DNA of 14,955 nt from an uncultured Flavobacteriaceae bacterium (GTDB lineage: Bacteria; Bacteroidota; Bacteroidia; Flavobacteriales; Flavobacteriaceae). The notes under the pieces were generated by a model that was not told the DNA's origin, made no database searches, and worked only from the letters and a program-made list of their open reading frames with translations. The stretch covers positions 1 through 14,955 of the forward strand of contig CALZKX010000205.1 of the NCBI GenBank assembly GCA_945788155.1, in the 5' to 3' direction. Positions 7,077 through 13,065 of the stretch are shown here, in pieces. Positions within the stretch are counted from its first letter, which is position 1. Every line of letters starts with the position of its first letter. Position numbers and translations under genes: made by a program.

Positions 7077-8213
7077 ATGAAACATTTTTTTTTATCAATC
7101 GTATTTCTAGTGCTAAGTACACCAGTAATTGCTCAAACTGAAAAGTCTCAACTAAAAAATGTATTATTAAACTACATCAATGGTACTTCTTACAACCAAC
7201 CACAACTTATTGAAAAGGCATTTTATGCAGATGCTAATCTCTATTTAGAAAATAAAGGGGGAAAAATATGGGTCGTTCCCATAAAAAAATACAAAAGCTG
7301 GTATGAAAACAAAAAACAAGGAGCGTTTAATGGTCGAATTGGAAATATTATATCAATAGATCATTTTAATACGATCGCGACTGCTAAAGCTGAAATAATT
7401 CTGCCAGAAGAAAATTTAAGATATGTGGATTTGTTTCTCTTGAAGAAAATTGAAAATGAATGGAAAATTATCAGTAAAACTGCCAGTAAAGATGATAGTG
7501 AGTTTTCAAGTAAAATTAATGGAGATAAAATTCTATTTATCTTATCAAACGCATCATTCTATGGTGAATCTGATCTTCCAACTGGGAATAGTTTTTCAGA
7601 AATAGTAAATGCTTATGACACCTTTAAAAAAGCAGGTTTTACAATAGACTTTGTTAGCCCAAAAGGAGGAAGTGTTCCTCTATCCTATATCAATACATCT
7701 GATTCGCTGCCAAAACAGTATCTATATAATCAAGACCTAATGTATGCTTTAAAGCACACAAAAAAGCCAAAAGAAATAATCGCTAAAAATTATAAAGCGG
7801 TACACTACGTAGGAGGAGGAGGTGCTATGTTTGGAGTACCTGAAAATAAAGATATTCAAAAAATATCAATGACCATTTTCGAAGAACACAATGGAATAAT
7901 CTCTTCTGTATGTCATGGAACAGCAGGAATTGTAAATCTAAAAACTAAAGATGGAAACTATCTTTATAAGGACAAAACAGTTAATGGCTACCCAGATTCT
8001 TTTGAAAAGAAAGAAGCAGAGTACTTCAAGCATTTCCCTTTTTTAATTCAAAAGACGATAGAAGAAAGAGGCGGTATTTTTAAATTTTCACCGAGAAACG
8101 TTTCTCATGTTGAAGTTCAAGGGAATTTAATTACAGGACAAAATTATTTATCATCTAAGGATGTTGCATTAAAAGTAATTGAGACCCTAAATAATCGAAA
8201 AAAAAAGAAATAG
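7077..8213 (+). CDS. Exported fusion of an NTF2-like (lumazine-binding-type) domain and a DJ-1/PfpI (Hsp31-like) domain
   Basis: A 378-residue protein. Residues 1-19 are a signal peptide (KHFFLSIVFLVLSTPVIA, cleavage before Q20). Residues about 22-137 form a small NTF2-like domain of the putative lumazine-binding type (IEKAFYADANLYLE, WKIISKT). Residues about 148-372 are a DJ-1/PfpI class I amidotransferase-like domain: the nucleophile elbow is SSVC279-H280-GTAGIVNL, the upstream acid is E175 (SFSEIVNAYDTFKKAG), and FVSPKGG (192-198) is typical of Hsp31-like members. Relatives act as glyoxalases, deglycases, chaperones or hydrolases; here the location would be periplasmic. The basic tail RKKKK is unusual. 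No substrate can be assigned. It follows the AraC-type regulator, which may control it (inference). Confidence 0.85.
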   Translation: MKHFFLSIVFLVLSTPVIAQTEKSQLKNVLLNYINGTSYNQPQLIEKAFYADANLYLENKGGKIWVVPIKKYKSWYENKKQGAFNGRIGNIISIDHFNTIATAKAEIILPEENLRYVDLFLLKKIENEWKIISKTASKDDSEFSSKINGDKILFILSNASFYGESDLPTGNSFSEIVNAYDTFKKAGFTIDFVSPKGGSVPLSYINTSDSLPKQYLYNQDLMYALKHTKKPKEIIAKNYKAVHYVGGGGAMFGVPENKDIQKISMTIFEEHNGIISSVCHGTAGIVNLKTKDGNYLYKDKTVNGYPDSFEKKEAEYFKHFPFLIQKTIEERGGIFKFSPRNVSHVEVQGNLITGQNYLSSKDVALKVIETLNNRKKKK

Positions 8214-8222
8214 ACCCTGAAA

Positions 8223-8247
8223 TATCCTGTTAGAGATTAACAGGATA
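8223..8247. terminator. Perfect 10-bp hairpin after the DJ-1 fusion gene
   Basis: TATCCTGTTA (8223-8232) and TAACAGGATA (8238-8247) are exact inverted repeats around the loop GAGAT, 9 bases after the stop. No T-run follows, so it is either a non-canonical terminator, an mRNA-stabilising 3' hairpin, or part of the repeat structure in this spacer. Confidence 0.5.
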
Positions 8248-8256
8248 AAGCCAGTA

Positions 8257-8387
8257 ACTAACAATGTAGATAAAAAAATAACAGTTAAGAGCTAAATTTA
8301 AAGTTTCGGTCTTTTCTGCTATCTTTGTTTTTAAACTCAATGTTAGTGTATATAAATCGGCTATTTTTCATATACTTACCGTTAGGT
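8257..8387. repeat. Imperfect palindrome ending in GTTAGGT (attC-like element 2)
   Basis: ACTAACAATG (8257-8266) pairs with CAATGTTAGT (8338-8347) at nine of ten positions, with A-rich against T-rich DNA inside. The right end carries GTTAGGT (8381-8387), an exact match to the integron core form GTTRRRY, followed by GCAA. An internal TATCTTTG (8320-8327) fits TAnnTTTG but has no TTG at the right distance. The match to attC is weaker than for the element at 8945, because the left outer box is not canonical. Confidence 0.4.
8320..8327 (+). promoter_or_regulatory. Possible -7 element for the small NTF2-like gene
   Basis: TATCTTTG matches TAnnTTTG exactly and lies about 137 bases before the ATG at 8464. 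No TTG is found about 20 bases upstream, so this is tentative. Confidence 0.3.
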
Positions 8388-8463
8388 GCAATTAACTCGC
8401 AATTAACATTTTTTTTGAATTTCCTTTTACTTTTGGAAATATAAACTTTAAATAAAATCCCAA

Positions 8464-8931
8464 ATGACAAAACTATTAACATCTTTGATTTCATTTTTAT
8501 TATTTCTATTCATAACGAGTGGAATTAATGCACAGGAAATAAATAAAACTCATAGTGACACTCTTAATTCAATAATTAAAGAATACTACGAACTGAATAT
8601 TAAAGTTTTTCAAACTGATTCAAAAGTTACGGATATTGATAATATTTTTAATCTTTTTACTAACGATTTTACCTATGTTCATCCAAAATATGGCGGAACA
8701 TATATTCGTAAAGATCTATACAAAGGTTATCTGCGTAATCAAAAAAACGGAATGTATGACGGAACAATCACTGATATAAAAATACTTAATAAAATTACTG
8801 GACTGAATGCAGTAGTAGTCCAAAGAATTTATATTGAAAAAACAGATAATGAAACTACTGAAGGAGAGCCTCGAATGACGCTTTTTGAATTTAAAGAAGG
8901 AAAAATATTCCGAATCTTTGAATATTGGTAA
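8464..8931 (+). CDS. Exported NTF2-like (SnoaL/DUF4440-type) small protein
   Basis: A 155-residue protein with a signal peptide (about 1-23, TKLLTSLISFLLFLFITSGINA, cleavage before QE). The rest resembles a single NTF2-like cone domain: an N-terminal helix (LNSIIKEYYELNIKVF), a NLFTNDFTYVHPKYGG strand-turn carrying a possible active-site His, a GYLRNQKNGMYDG segment, and final strands MTLFEFKEGKIFRIFEYW. Such domains bind small molecules or act as isomerases or dehydratases; no substrate can be named. The gene is enclosed by GTTAGGT (8381-8387) and ACCTAAC (8945-8951), which are reverse complements, and sits alone between two palindromic spacers, the layout of a one-gene integron cassette (inference). 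Confidence 0.75.
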   Translation: MTKLLTSLISFLLFLFITSGINAQEINKTHSDTLNSIIKEYYELNIKVFQTDSKVTDIDNIFNLFTNDFTYVHPKYGGTYIRKDLYKGYLRNQKNGMYDGTITDIKILNKITGLNAVVVQRIYIEKTDNETTEGEPRMTLFEFKEGKIFRIFEYW

Positions 8932-8944
8932 AAGTAAAAACTGT

Positions 8945-9070
8945 ACCTAACAAGTATAGTTAATTGCTAGTTCTGTCTGTATTCGGAAAATCCTACGAAT
9001 TTTCCTATGGCTCGTCCGTTTTTACTATATTAGTACACAACCAAACTAACCATGCACAAACTCGTTATAT
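8945..9070. repeat. Long imperfect palindrome starting with ACCTAAC (attC-like element 3)
   Basis: It begins 14 bases after the NTF2-like stop with ACCTAAC (8945-8951), an exact RYYYAAC box, and ends in GTTATAT (9064-9070), one base off GTTRRRY. The arms pair imperfectly: TAACAAGT against ACTCGTTA at the outer end, and the AT-AGTTA region against TAACCAT further in, with extra bases on the right arm. At the centre GGAAAAT (8985-8991) and ATTTTCC (8999-9005) form an exact 7-bp stem. It shares TAATTGCTAGT (8961-8971) with element 1, and both right arms contain CTA, then A or T, then ATTAGT followed by AACCA. Confidence 0.55.
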
Positions 9071-9093
9071 GAAAATAAAAAAAAATCAAATCC

Positions 9094-9693
9094 ATGAAAA
9101 AAGTAACTTCAGTTGAAGAATATATAGAAACGCATGATAAATATAGTGATGCATTAACCATACTTCGAAATATCATTAACTCTACCCAACTTAATGAAAG
9201 CATCAAATGGAGTGCTCCTGTTTACGATTTAAACGGTAAAAATGTAGTAGGCCTTGGTGCCTTTAAAAACCACTTCGGTATATGGTTTTTTAATGGTGTA
9301 TTTTTAAAAGACGAGCACAAATTACTGGTTAATGCTCAAGAAGGAAAAACTAAAGCCTTACGACAAATGAGGTTTGAATCTATTAAAGATATTAATAAAA
9401 ATGCGGTGTTGGCTTATGTAAAAGAAGCTATAGACAATCAAAAAGCTGGTAAAGAAATAAAACCTGATAGAAGCAAAAAAGAAACGGTTATCCCTCAAGA
9501 ACTAAAAGCTGTGTTAAATAAAAATGCTGCATTACATAAAAGCTTTAATGTATTATCACCTTCTAAACAACGAGAGTATTGCGACCATATCGCATCTGCA
9601 AAAAGAGAAACAACCAAACATAGTCGTTTGGAAAAAATCAAACCTATGATTATACAAGGTGTCGGTTTACACGATAAGTATAAAAACTGTTAA
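9094..9693 (+). CDS. DUF1801 / YdeI (OmdA)-like protein
   Basis: A 199-residue soluble protein without a signal peptide. The N-terminal half (about 1-110) is DUF1801-like: LNESIKWSAPVYDLNGKNVVGLGAFKN and HFGIWFFNG are characteristic. The C-terminal part (about 130-190) matches the YdeI/OmpD-associated helical domain, with IPQELKAVLNKN and SPSKQREYCDHIASAKRETTKHSRLEK. The two-domain arrangement is common in Bacteroidota; the biochemical role is not known. The ATG at 9094 follows an A-rich leader that starts right after element 3. A REP-like repeat and a strong terminator follow. Confidence 0.85.
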   Translation: MKKVTSVEEYIETHDKYSDALTILRNIINSTQLNESIKWSAPVYDLNGKNVVGLGAFKNHFGIWFFNGVFLKDEHKLLVNAQEGKTKALRQMRFESIKDINKNAVLAYVKEAIDNQKAGKEIKPDRSKKETVIPQELKAVLNKNAALHKSFNVLSPSKQREYCDHIASAKRETTKHSRLEKIKPMIIQGVGLHDKYKNC

Positions 9694-9704
9694 ATAAAAA
9701 ATAA

Positions 9705-9788
9705 TGTCATTCTTAATGAAATGAAGAATCTCATATAATGCAATTAACATTTATGTTACTAACATTCTTAGCAAGGTTAAGAATGACA
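9705..9788. repeat. REP-like palindromic repeat (TGTCATTCTTAA ... TTAAGAATGACA)
   Basis: TGTCATTCTTAA (9705-9716) and TTAAGAATGACA (9777-9788) are perfect 12-base inverted repeats bounding an 84-base element, with inner copies of the same words (GAAGAATCTCAT at 9723-9734, ATTCTTA at 9764-9770). It is a variant of the dispersed TGTCATTCTGA...GAAGAATCTC repeats that I recall as common between genes in Bacteroidota genomes. Confidence 0.65.
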
Positions 9789-9812
9789 ATCAGAATGGGA
9801 AAAAAGTAGATT

Positions 9813-9841
9813 AAAAAAGCAGCTCATCAAGCTGCTTTTTT
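9813..9841. terminator. Strong bidirectional intrinsic terminator before yajC
   Basis: AAAAAAGCAGCT (9813-9824), loop CATCA and AGCTGCTTTTTT (9830-9841) form a perfect 12-bp stem with a GC-containing core and a T-run on either strand. It ends the minus-strand yajC operon and the plus-strand gene at 9094. Confidence 0.9.
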
Positions 9842-9846
9842 AAATA

Positions 9847-10131
9847 TTATTTTGCTGGTGTATTGAGCTTCCTGCTCATTTCCATAGAAATAGCCGATCG
9901 CTCAAATTTTATTTTCCCTGCAGAGGTTTCGATAATACAAGAACCATCTTTATCGTTAAGTTCTATAACTTTACCATGCATACCGCTTTTGGTAATAACC
10001 TTATCTCCTCTTTTTAGGTCTGCAGCAAATTTTTTCTCTTGCTTAGAACGTTTCATTTGTGGTGCAATCATAAAGAAATACACAACAACAAACATGAGTA
10101 TAAAAGGTGCAAATTGCCCTAATCCTTCCAT
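9847..10131 (-). CDS. yajC: Sec translocase accessory subunit YajC
   Basis: A 94-residue inner-membrane protein with one N-terminal transmembrane helix (about 8-25, APFILMFVVVYFFMIAPQ) followed by the conserved PQMKRSKQEKK and a small cytoplasmic domain (LKRGDKVITKSGMHGKVIEL). YajC associates with SecDF at the SecYEG translocon and supports protein export. It starts 9 bases after the stop of the DUF1573 gene and is the last gene of the minus-strand unit. In other Flavobacteriaceae, from memory, YbbR-like and coaE genes tend to follow; here a terminator and the accessory block follow. Confidence 0.93.
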   Translation of the reverse strand: MEGLGQFAPFILMFVVVYFFMIAPQMKRSKQEKKFAADLKRGDKVITKSGMHGKVIELNDKDGSCIIETSAGKIKFERSAISMEMSRKLNTPAK

Positions 10132-10140
10132 TTAAATGAA

Positions 10141-10674
10141 TTAATCGTGGTTATGACCTTCGTGACCTGGTTGTGTACTAGACTTAACTTGAGTGTTAGC
10201 TACAGCAGGAATTCCATTTGCAGGAGTACCTTTAATAAAGGCTTTGATTTTTACAGTTTCTGTACCAGCTTCAGTATTTGCAGTTACAGTAACTGTTTTT
10301 GATGTACTACTTCCTGGAGATCCTTTTCCGTTAAAATTAACAGTAAATTTTGCTGAAGATCCTGGTGCCAATGGCTCTTTGCTCCAATCTTGAGGAACAG
10401 TACAACCACATGTACTCTTAATATCGGTAATTACCAATGGTGCGTTTCCTGTATTTGTATAATTAAATACAGTTTCTACTGGAGTTCCATTTTCGATTTC
10501 TCCAAAATCGTGCTCTTTTTTGTCAAAAGTAATAACAGGAAAATCTCCAGCAACAGCATCTCTTTCAGCTGCTTGTGTAACATTTTCTGCTTTAATTTTA
10601 CTTGTTGCATCTTCTTTACAAGATGTAAATGCAACCAAACATAAGGCACTTAAACTTAAAATTATTTTTTTCAT
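10141..10674 (-). CDS. DUF1573 domain lipoprotein
   Basis: A 177-residue protein with a lipoprotein signal (MKKIILSLSALCLVAFTSC, lipid-modified Cys19). The mature part has one DUF1573 immunoglobulin-like domain (about 45-150): FDKKEHDFGEI, FNYTNTGNAPLVITDIKSTCGCTVP and LAPGSSAKFTVNFN are hallmarks. Function is unknown. The residues after Cys19 (KED) resemble the Lys-acidic signals that send some Flavobacteriia lipoproteins to the cell surface, so surface exposure is possible (inference). The tail HEGHNHD could bind metal. Start choice: the ATG at 10674 gives a standard signal peptide; the ATG at 10683 is an alternative, and the TTG at 10701 is unlikely. It lies in the nusB-yajC unit. Confidence 0.9.
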   Translation of the reverse strand: MKKIILSLSALCLVAFTSCKEDATSKIKAENVTQAAERDAVAGDFPVITFDKKEHDFGEIENGTPVETVFNYTNTGNAPLVITDIKSTCGCTVPQDWSKEPLAPGSSAKFTVNFNGKGSPGSSTSKTVTVTANTEAGTETVKIKAFIKGTPANGIPAVANTQVKSSTQPGHEGHNHD

Positions 10675-10766
10675 AATTTTCATTTTTAATTGTCTATTCA
10701 AGATAAACTTTTGGGTTATTTATTTGTTTTATAGGTTATTTCGGGCATAAATGTAATAAATTTTAA

Positions 10767-11711
10767 TTAAATCAACCCTCTGCCTACTTTATTTAACGTT
10801 CCTTTATCATTATATTCCTTCACTAATTTGTCTAATATTCCATTAATAAACACGCTGCTTTTTGGGGTGGAATATTCCTTTGCAATCTCTAAATATTCAT
10901 TAATTGTTACTTTAACTGGAATAGATGGGAATTTTTGAAACTCGCAAATAGCCATTTGTAACAGCACAAAATCGATATTTGCAATTCTGTCTTTATCCCA
11001 ATTAGCTGTTTTTCCTTCAATCTCTTTGCTTAAATACGTTAAGTTTAAAATTGTTTTGTTTAATAAATCGTTTGCAAACTCTTTATCCTCAGCATCTCTA
11101 ACAAGTTTTGGAAGAAAATGGTTTTGTGATATTTGAGGGTTTGCTTTTCTAAGTAGTTTAACAATAGTGGTGTTAATTACTGGTAAATCATCTAACCAAG
11201 TAATATTCTTATCTTCTAAATAATTATAAAGTTTTTCGTTTGGTGCTATAATTTCTTTAAAAACATCTATTATAAAAAATTTGTCTTCTTTAAAGGTCGA
11301 TGTTTTTGTTGCCATATACTCTTTATACAAATCGCTTTCCAAAAGAATTTTAAATATTACATCAACATACTCGTTGTCCAGCTTCCAATTGTTAACTTTT
11401 CTAGCTTGCAGTGCTTCATTTAATAAGGTGTTTTCCTTTAAAAGAAAAAGCAATTCATTATTAATAAACTTTCTACTAGGATTTCTTTCTTCAATTGTTG
11501 CCAAATGCTTTTTTTGTGATTTTATCAAGTGGTCTTCTGCTTTAGCTTGTATCTCAATTAATAAGGAAAGAATTAAGAGATACAAGTTGTACATATTCTC
11601 CATGCTTTCAAGTAAAAATTTTTGGTTTATTTTTAAATCATCACTTTCAGTACCTCGAAATGCATATATCACTTGCATTACTTTTATACGAACATGTCTT
11701 CTATTAAGCAT
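10767..11711 (-). CDS. nusB: Transcription antitermination factor NusB (long Bacteroidota form)
   Basis: A 314-residue protein, about twice the length of E. coli NusB. The start MLNRRHVRIKVMQVIYAF matches the RR...R...Q.LYA pattern that begins the family, and the C-terminal part (about 235-305) carries DRIANIDFVLLQMAICEF, IPVKVTINEYLEIAKEYSTPKSSVFINGILDKLVKE, the second half of the NusB helical fold. The middle is an insertion seen in Bacteroidota homologues. NusB with NusE (S10) binds boxA RNA and promotes rRNA transcription and maturation. It heads a minus-strand run with the DUF1573 gene (92 bases apart) and yajC. Confidence 0.92.
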   Translation of the reverse strand: MLNRRHVRIKVMQVIYAFRGTESDDLKINQKFLLESMENMYNLYLLILSLLIEIQAKAEDHLIKSQKKHLATIEERNPSRKFINNELLFLLKENTLLNEALQARKVNNWKLDNEYVDVIFKILLESDLYKEYMATKTSTFKEDKFFIIDVFKEIIAPNEKLYNYLEDKNITWLDDLPVINTTIVKLLRKANPQISQNHFLPKLVRDAEDKEFANDLLNKTILNLTYLSKEIEGKTANWDKDRIANIDFVLLQMAICEFQKFPSIPVKVTINEYLEIAKEYSTPKSSVFINGILDKLVKEYNDKGTLNKVGRGLI

Positions 11712-11726
11712 ATTAAAGAACTTTTT

Positions 11727-11744
11727 ATAATTCTAAAGAATTAT
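11727..11744. other. Hairpin in the nusB leader
   Basis: ATAATTC (11727-11733) and GAATTAT (11738-11744) form a perfect 7-bp stem with a 4-base loop, 15 bases before the nusB start codon. It is AU-only except for one G-C pair and could modestly affect translation; chance is possible. Confidence 0.3.
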
Positions 11745-11766
11745 TTTATTTAAAATTAAGGATGCA

Positions 11767-11782
11767 AAAGATAATTATCTTT
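11767..11782. promoter_or_regulatory. 16-base perfect palindrome upstream of nusB
   Basis: AAAGATAATTATCTTT is an exact palindrome in the spacer between leucine dehydrogenase and nusB, just downstream of the predicted -7 element. It is a candidate operator near the transcription start. Confidence 0.35.
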
Positions 11783-11789
11783 AGGCTCG

Positions 11790-11797
11790 CAAAAATA
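11790..11797 (-). promoter_or_regulatory. Predicted nusB promoter -7 element
   Basis: The minus strand reads TATTTTTG, an exact TAnnTTTG match in the spacer between leucine dehydrogenase and nusB, about 78 bases before the nusB start. No TTG is found about 20 bases upstream. An alternative, weaker site is TATCTTTTG (11765-11773, minus strand). Confidence 0.4.
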
Positions 11798-11816
11798 GTA
11801 TTATTTTAAAAAGAAT

Positions 11817-12920
11817 TTATTTTAAAGCTTCTTTTTTTCTTGTAGCTATTCTTTCTCTTGCTATATCCAATGCAGCTTGATTAGTAGTTACATTATTATC
11901 TTGCGCCTTTTCTAATATTTGAAATGTTGTATTATAGATATTCTCGGTTTTTCTAAGAATTTCTTGTTTACCATAATTTTCCAATTCGGCATACACATTA
12001 ATAATACCTCCTGCATTTATTAAAAAATCTGGTGCATACACAATGCCTCTTTTTTGAAGTATGGCACCATGTTTATCCTCAATAGCTAACTGGTTGTTTG
12101 CTGCTCCTGCAATTACTTGAGCTTTTAATTTATAAATAGTATCGTCATTTACAGTGGCTCCTAATGCACAAGGTGCATAAATATCCATAGGCTCACTATA
12201 AATATCGTTACCAGTATAAATGGTAGCTCCGTATTTGGAGCTAACTTCTTGTAAACGCTCTTCGTTTATATCGGCAATAACAACTCTAGCACCTTCATTA
12301 ACCAGATGCTCCACTAAAGATTCACCAACATGCCCAATTCCTTGTACAAATACTGTTTTGTCTTCTAGGATATCTGTTCCAAATTTAAATTTGGCGGCAG
12401 CTTTCATTCCCATAAAAACACCAAAAGCTGTTATGGGTGAAGGATTTCCAGCACCACCTTTACTTTCGGATATTCCTGTAACATAAGGCGTCACTTCTCT
12501 TACCAAATCCATATCAGAGGTTTCCATCCCAACATCTTCTGCTGTAATATACTTTCCGCTTAGAGAATGAACATACTCTCCAAATTTTTTCATTAGTTCG
12601 GGAGTTTTTTGTGTTTTGGCATCACCAATTATTACTGCTTTCCCTCCTCCAAGGTTTAATCCAGTAATAGCCGCTTTAAAGGTCATTCCTCTCGAAAGCC
12701 TTAATACATCGTTTAAGGCTTCCCACTCATTATTGTATTGCCACATTCTAGTACCTCCAAGTGCTGGTCCTAAAACCGTACTATGTATTCCTATTATTGC
12801 TTTTAAACCTGTATCTTTGTCATTGCAAAAAACGACTTGTTCGTGGTTATCAAAAGAAAGTTGTCCAAACACTGGGTCAACTTTTTTGATGTCTTTGGGG
12901 TTTATGACGTCTGAAATCAT
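11817..12920 (-). CDS. ldh: Leucine dehydrogenase (Glu/Leu/Phe/Val dehydrogenase family)
   Basis: A 367-residue NAD-dependent enzyme that reversibly deaminates leucine and other branched-chain amino acids to 2-oxoacids in the cytoplasm. The N-terminal catalytic domain holds the substrate Lys82 (RGMTFKAAITG) and catalytic Lys94 (LNLGGGKAVI), 12 residues apart as in Bacillus leucine dehydrogenase. The dinucleotide domain begins at FVQGIGHVGESL (G194-x-G196-x-x-G199), with acidic D217 (VVIADIN) at the end of the second strand, suited to NAD. PDFLINAGGIINVYAE is also typical. It has its own promoter and lies upstream of nusB on the same strand. Phenylalanine or valine dehydrogenase activity cannot be excluded by sequence alone. 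Confidence 0.92.
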   Translation of the reverse strand: MISDVINPKDIKKVDPVFGQLSFDNHEQVVFCNDKDTGLKAIIGIHSTVLGPALGGTRMWQYNNEWEALNDVLRLSRGMTFKAAITGLNLGGGKAVIIGDAKTQKTPELMKKFGEYVHSLSGKYITAEDVGMETSDMDLVREVTPYVTGISESKGGAGNPSPITAFGVFMGMKAAAKFKFGTDILEDKTVFVQGIGHVGESLVEHLVNEGARVVIADINEERLQEVSSKYGATIYTGNDIYSEPMDIYAPCALGATVNDDTIYKLKAQVIAGAANNQLAIEDKHGAILQKRGIVYAPDFLINAGGIINVYAELENYGKQEILRKTENIYNTTFQILEKAQDNNVTTNQAALDIARERIATRKKEALK

Positions 12921-12975
12921 TAATATTATTTTTTATTTTTATCGTTATTATTACAAAATCAATAATAACAGCATG

Positions 12976-13006
12976 CAAAAATAATCTAATATTACATTTT
13001 AAGCAA
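12976..13006 (-). promoter_or_regulatory. Predicted leucine dehydrogenase promoter (TTG-N20-TATTTTTG)
   Basis: On the minus strand, TTG (13006-13004) is followed by exactly 20 bases and then TATTTTTG (12983-12976). This is the same spacing and -7 sequence as the pepT promoter. The leader would be about 50 bases. Confidence 0.65.
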
Positions 13007-13022
13007 AAAAACCCGCTTAAAA
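12997..13022. promoter_or_regulatory. Inverted repeat overlapping the leucine dehydrogenase -33 region
   Basis: TTTTAAGC (12997-13004) and GCTTAAAA (13015-13022) are perfect 8-base inverted repeats around a 10-base centre, between the divergent dehydrogenase and ABC exporter genes. It covers the -33 TTG of the dehydrogenase promoter, so it could be an operator acting on both genes. Confidence 0.35.
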
Positions 13023-13065
13023 ACAAGAAATCACTAATTAATGATTTTGAAGAAGAAAATTTTAA

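Noticed and set aside
8285..8494. 69-codon minus-strand frame overlapping the start of the NTF2-like gene
   Set aside because: It overlaps the palindromic spacer and the signal-peptide codons of a well-supported gene, and the Lys-rich peptide resembles no family.
9863..10135. 90-codon plus-strand frame opposite yajC, and similar frames opposite DUF1573, nusB and leucine dehydrogenase
   Set aside because: All are mirror frames of clear conserved genes and have no motifs of their own.
10675..10701. TTG start for the DUF1573 lipoprotein
   Set aside because: It would place nine extra residues before a complete lipoprotein signal; ATG codons at 10683 and 10674 are better.
13042..13049. TGATTTTG as a promoter for the ABC exporter
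   Set aside because: The second base departs from TAnnTTTG and no TTG lies about 20 bases upstream.
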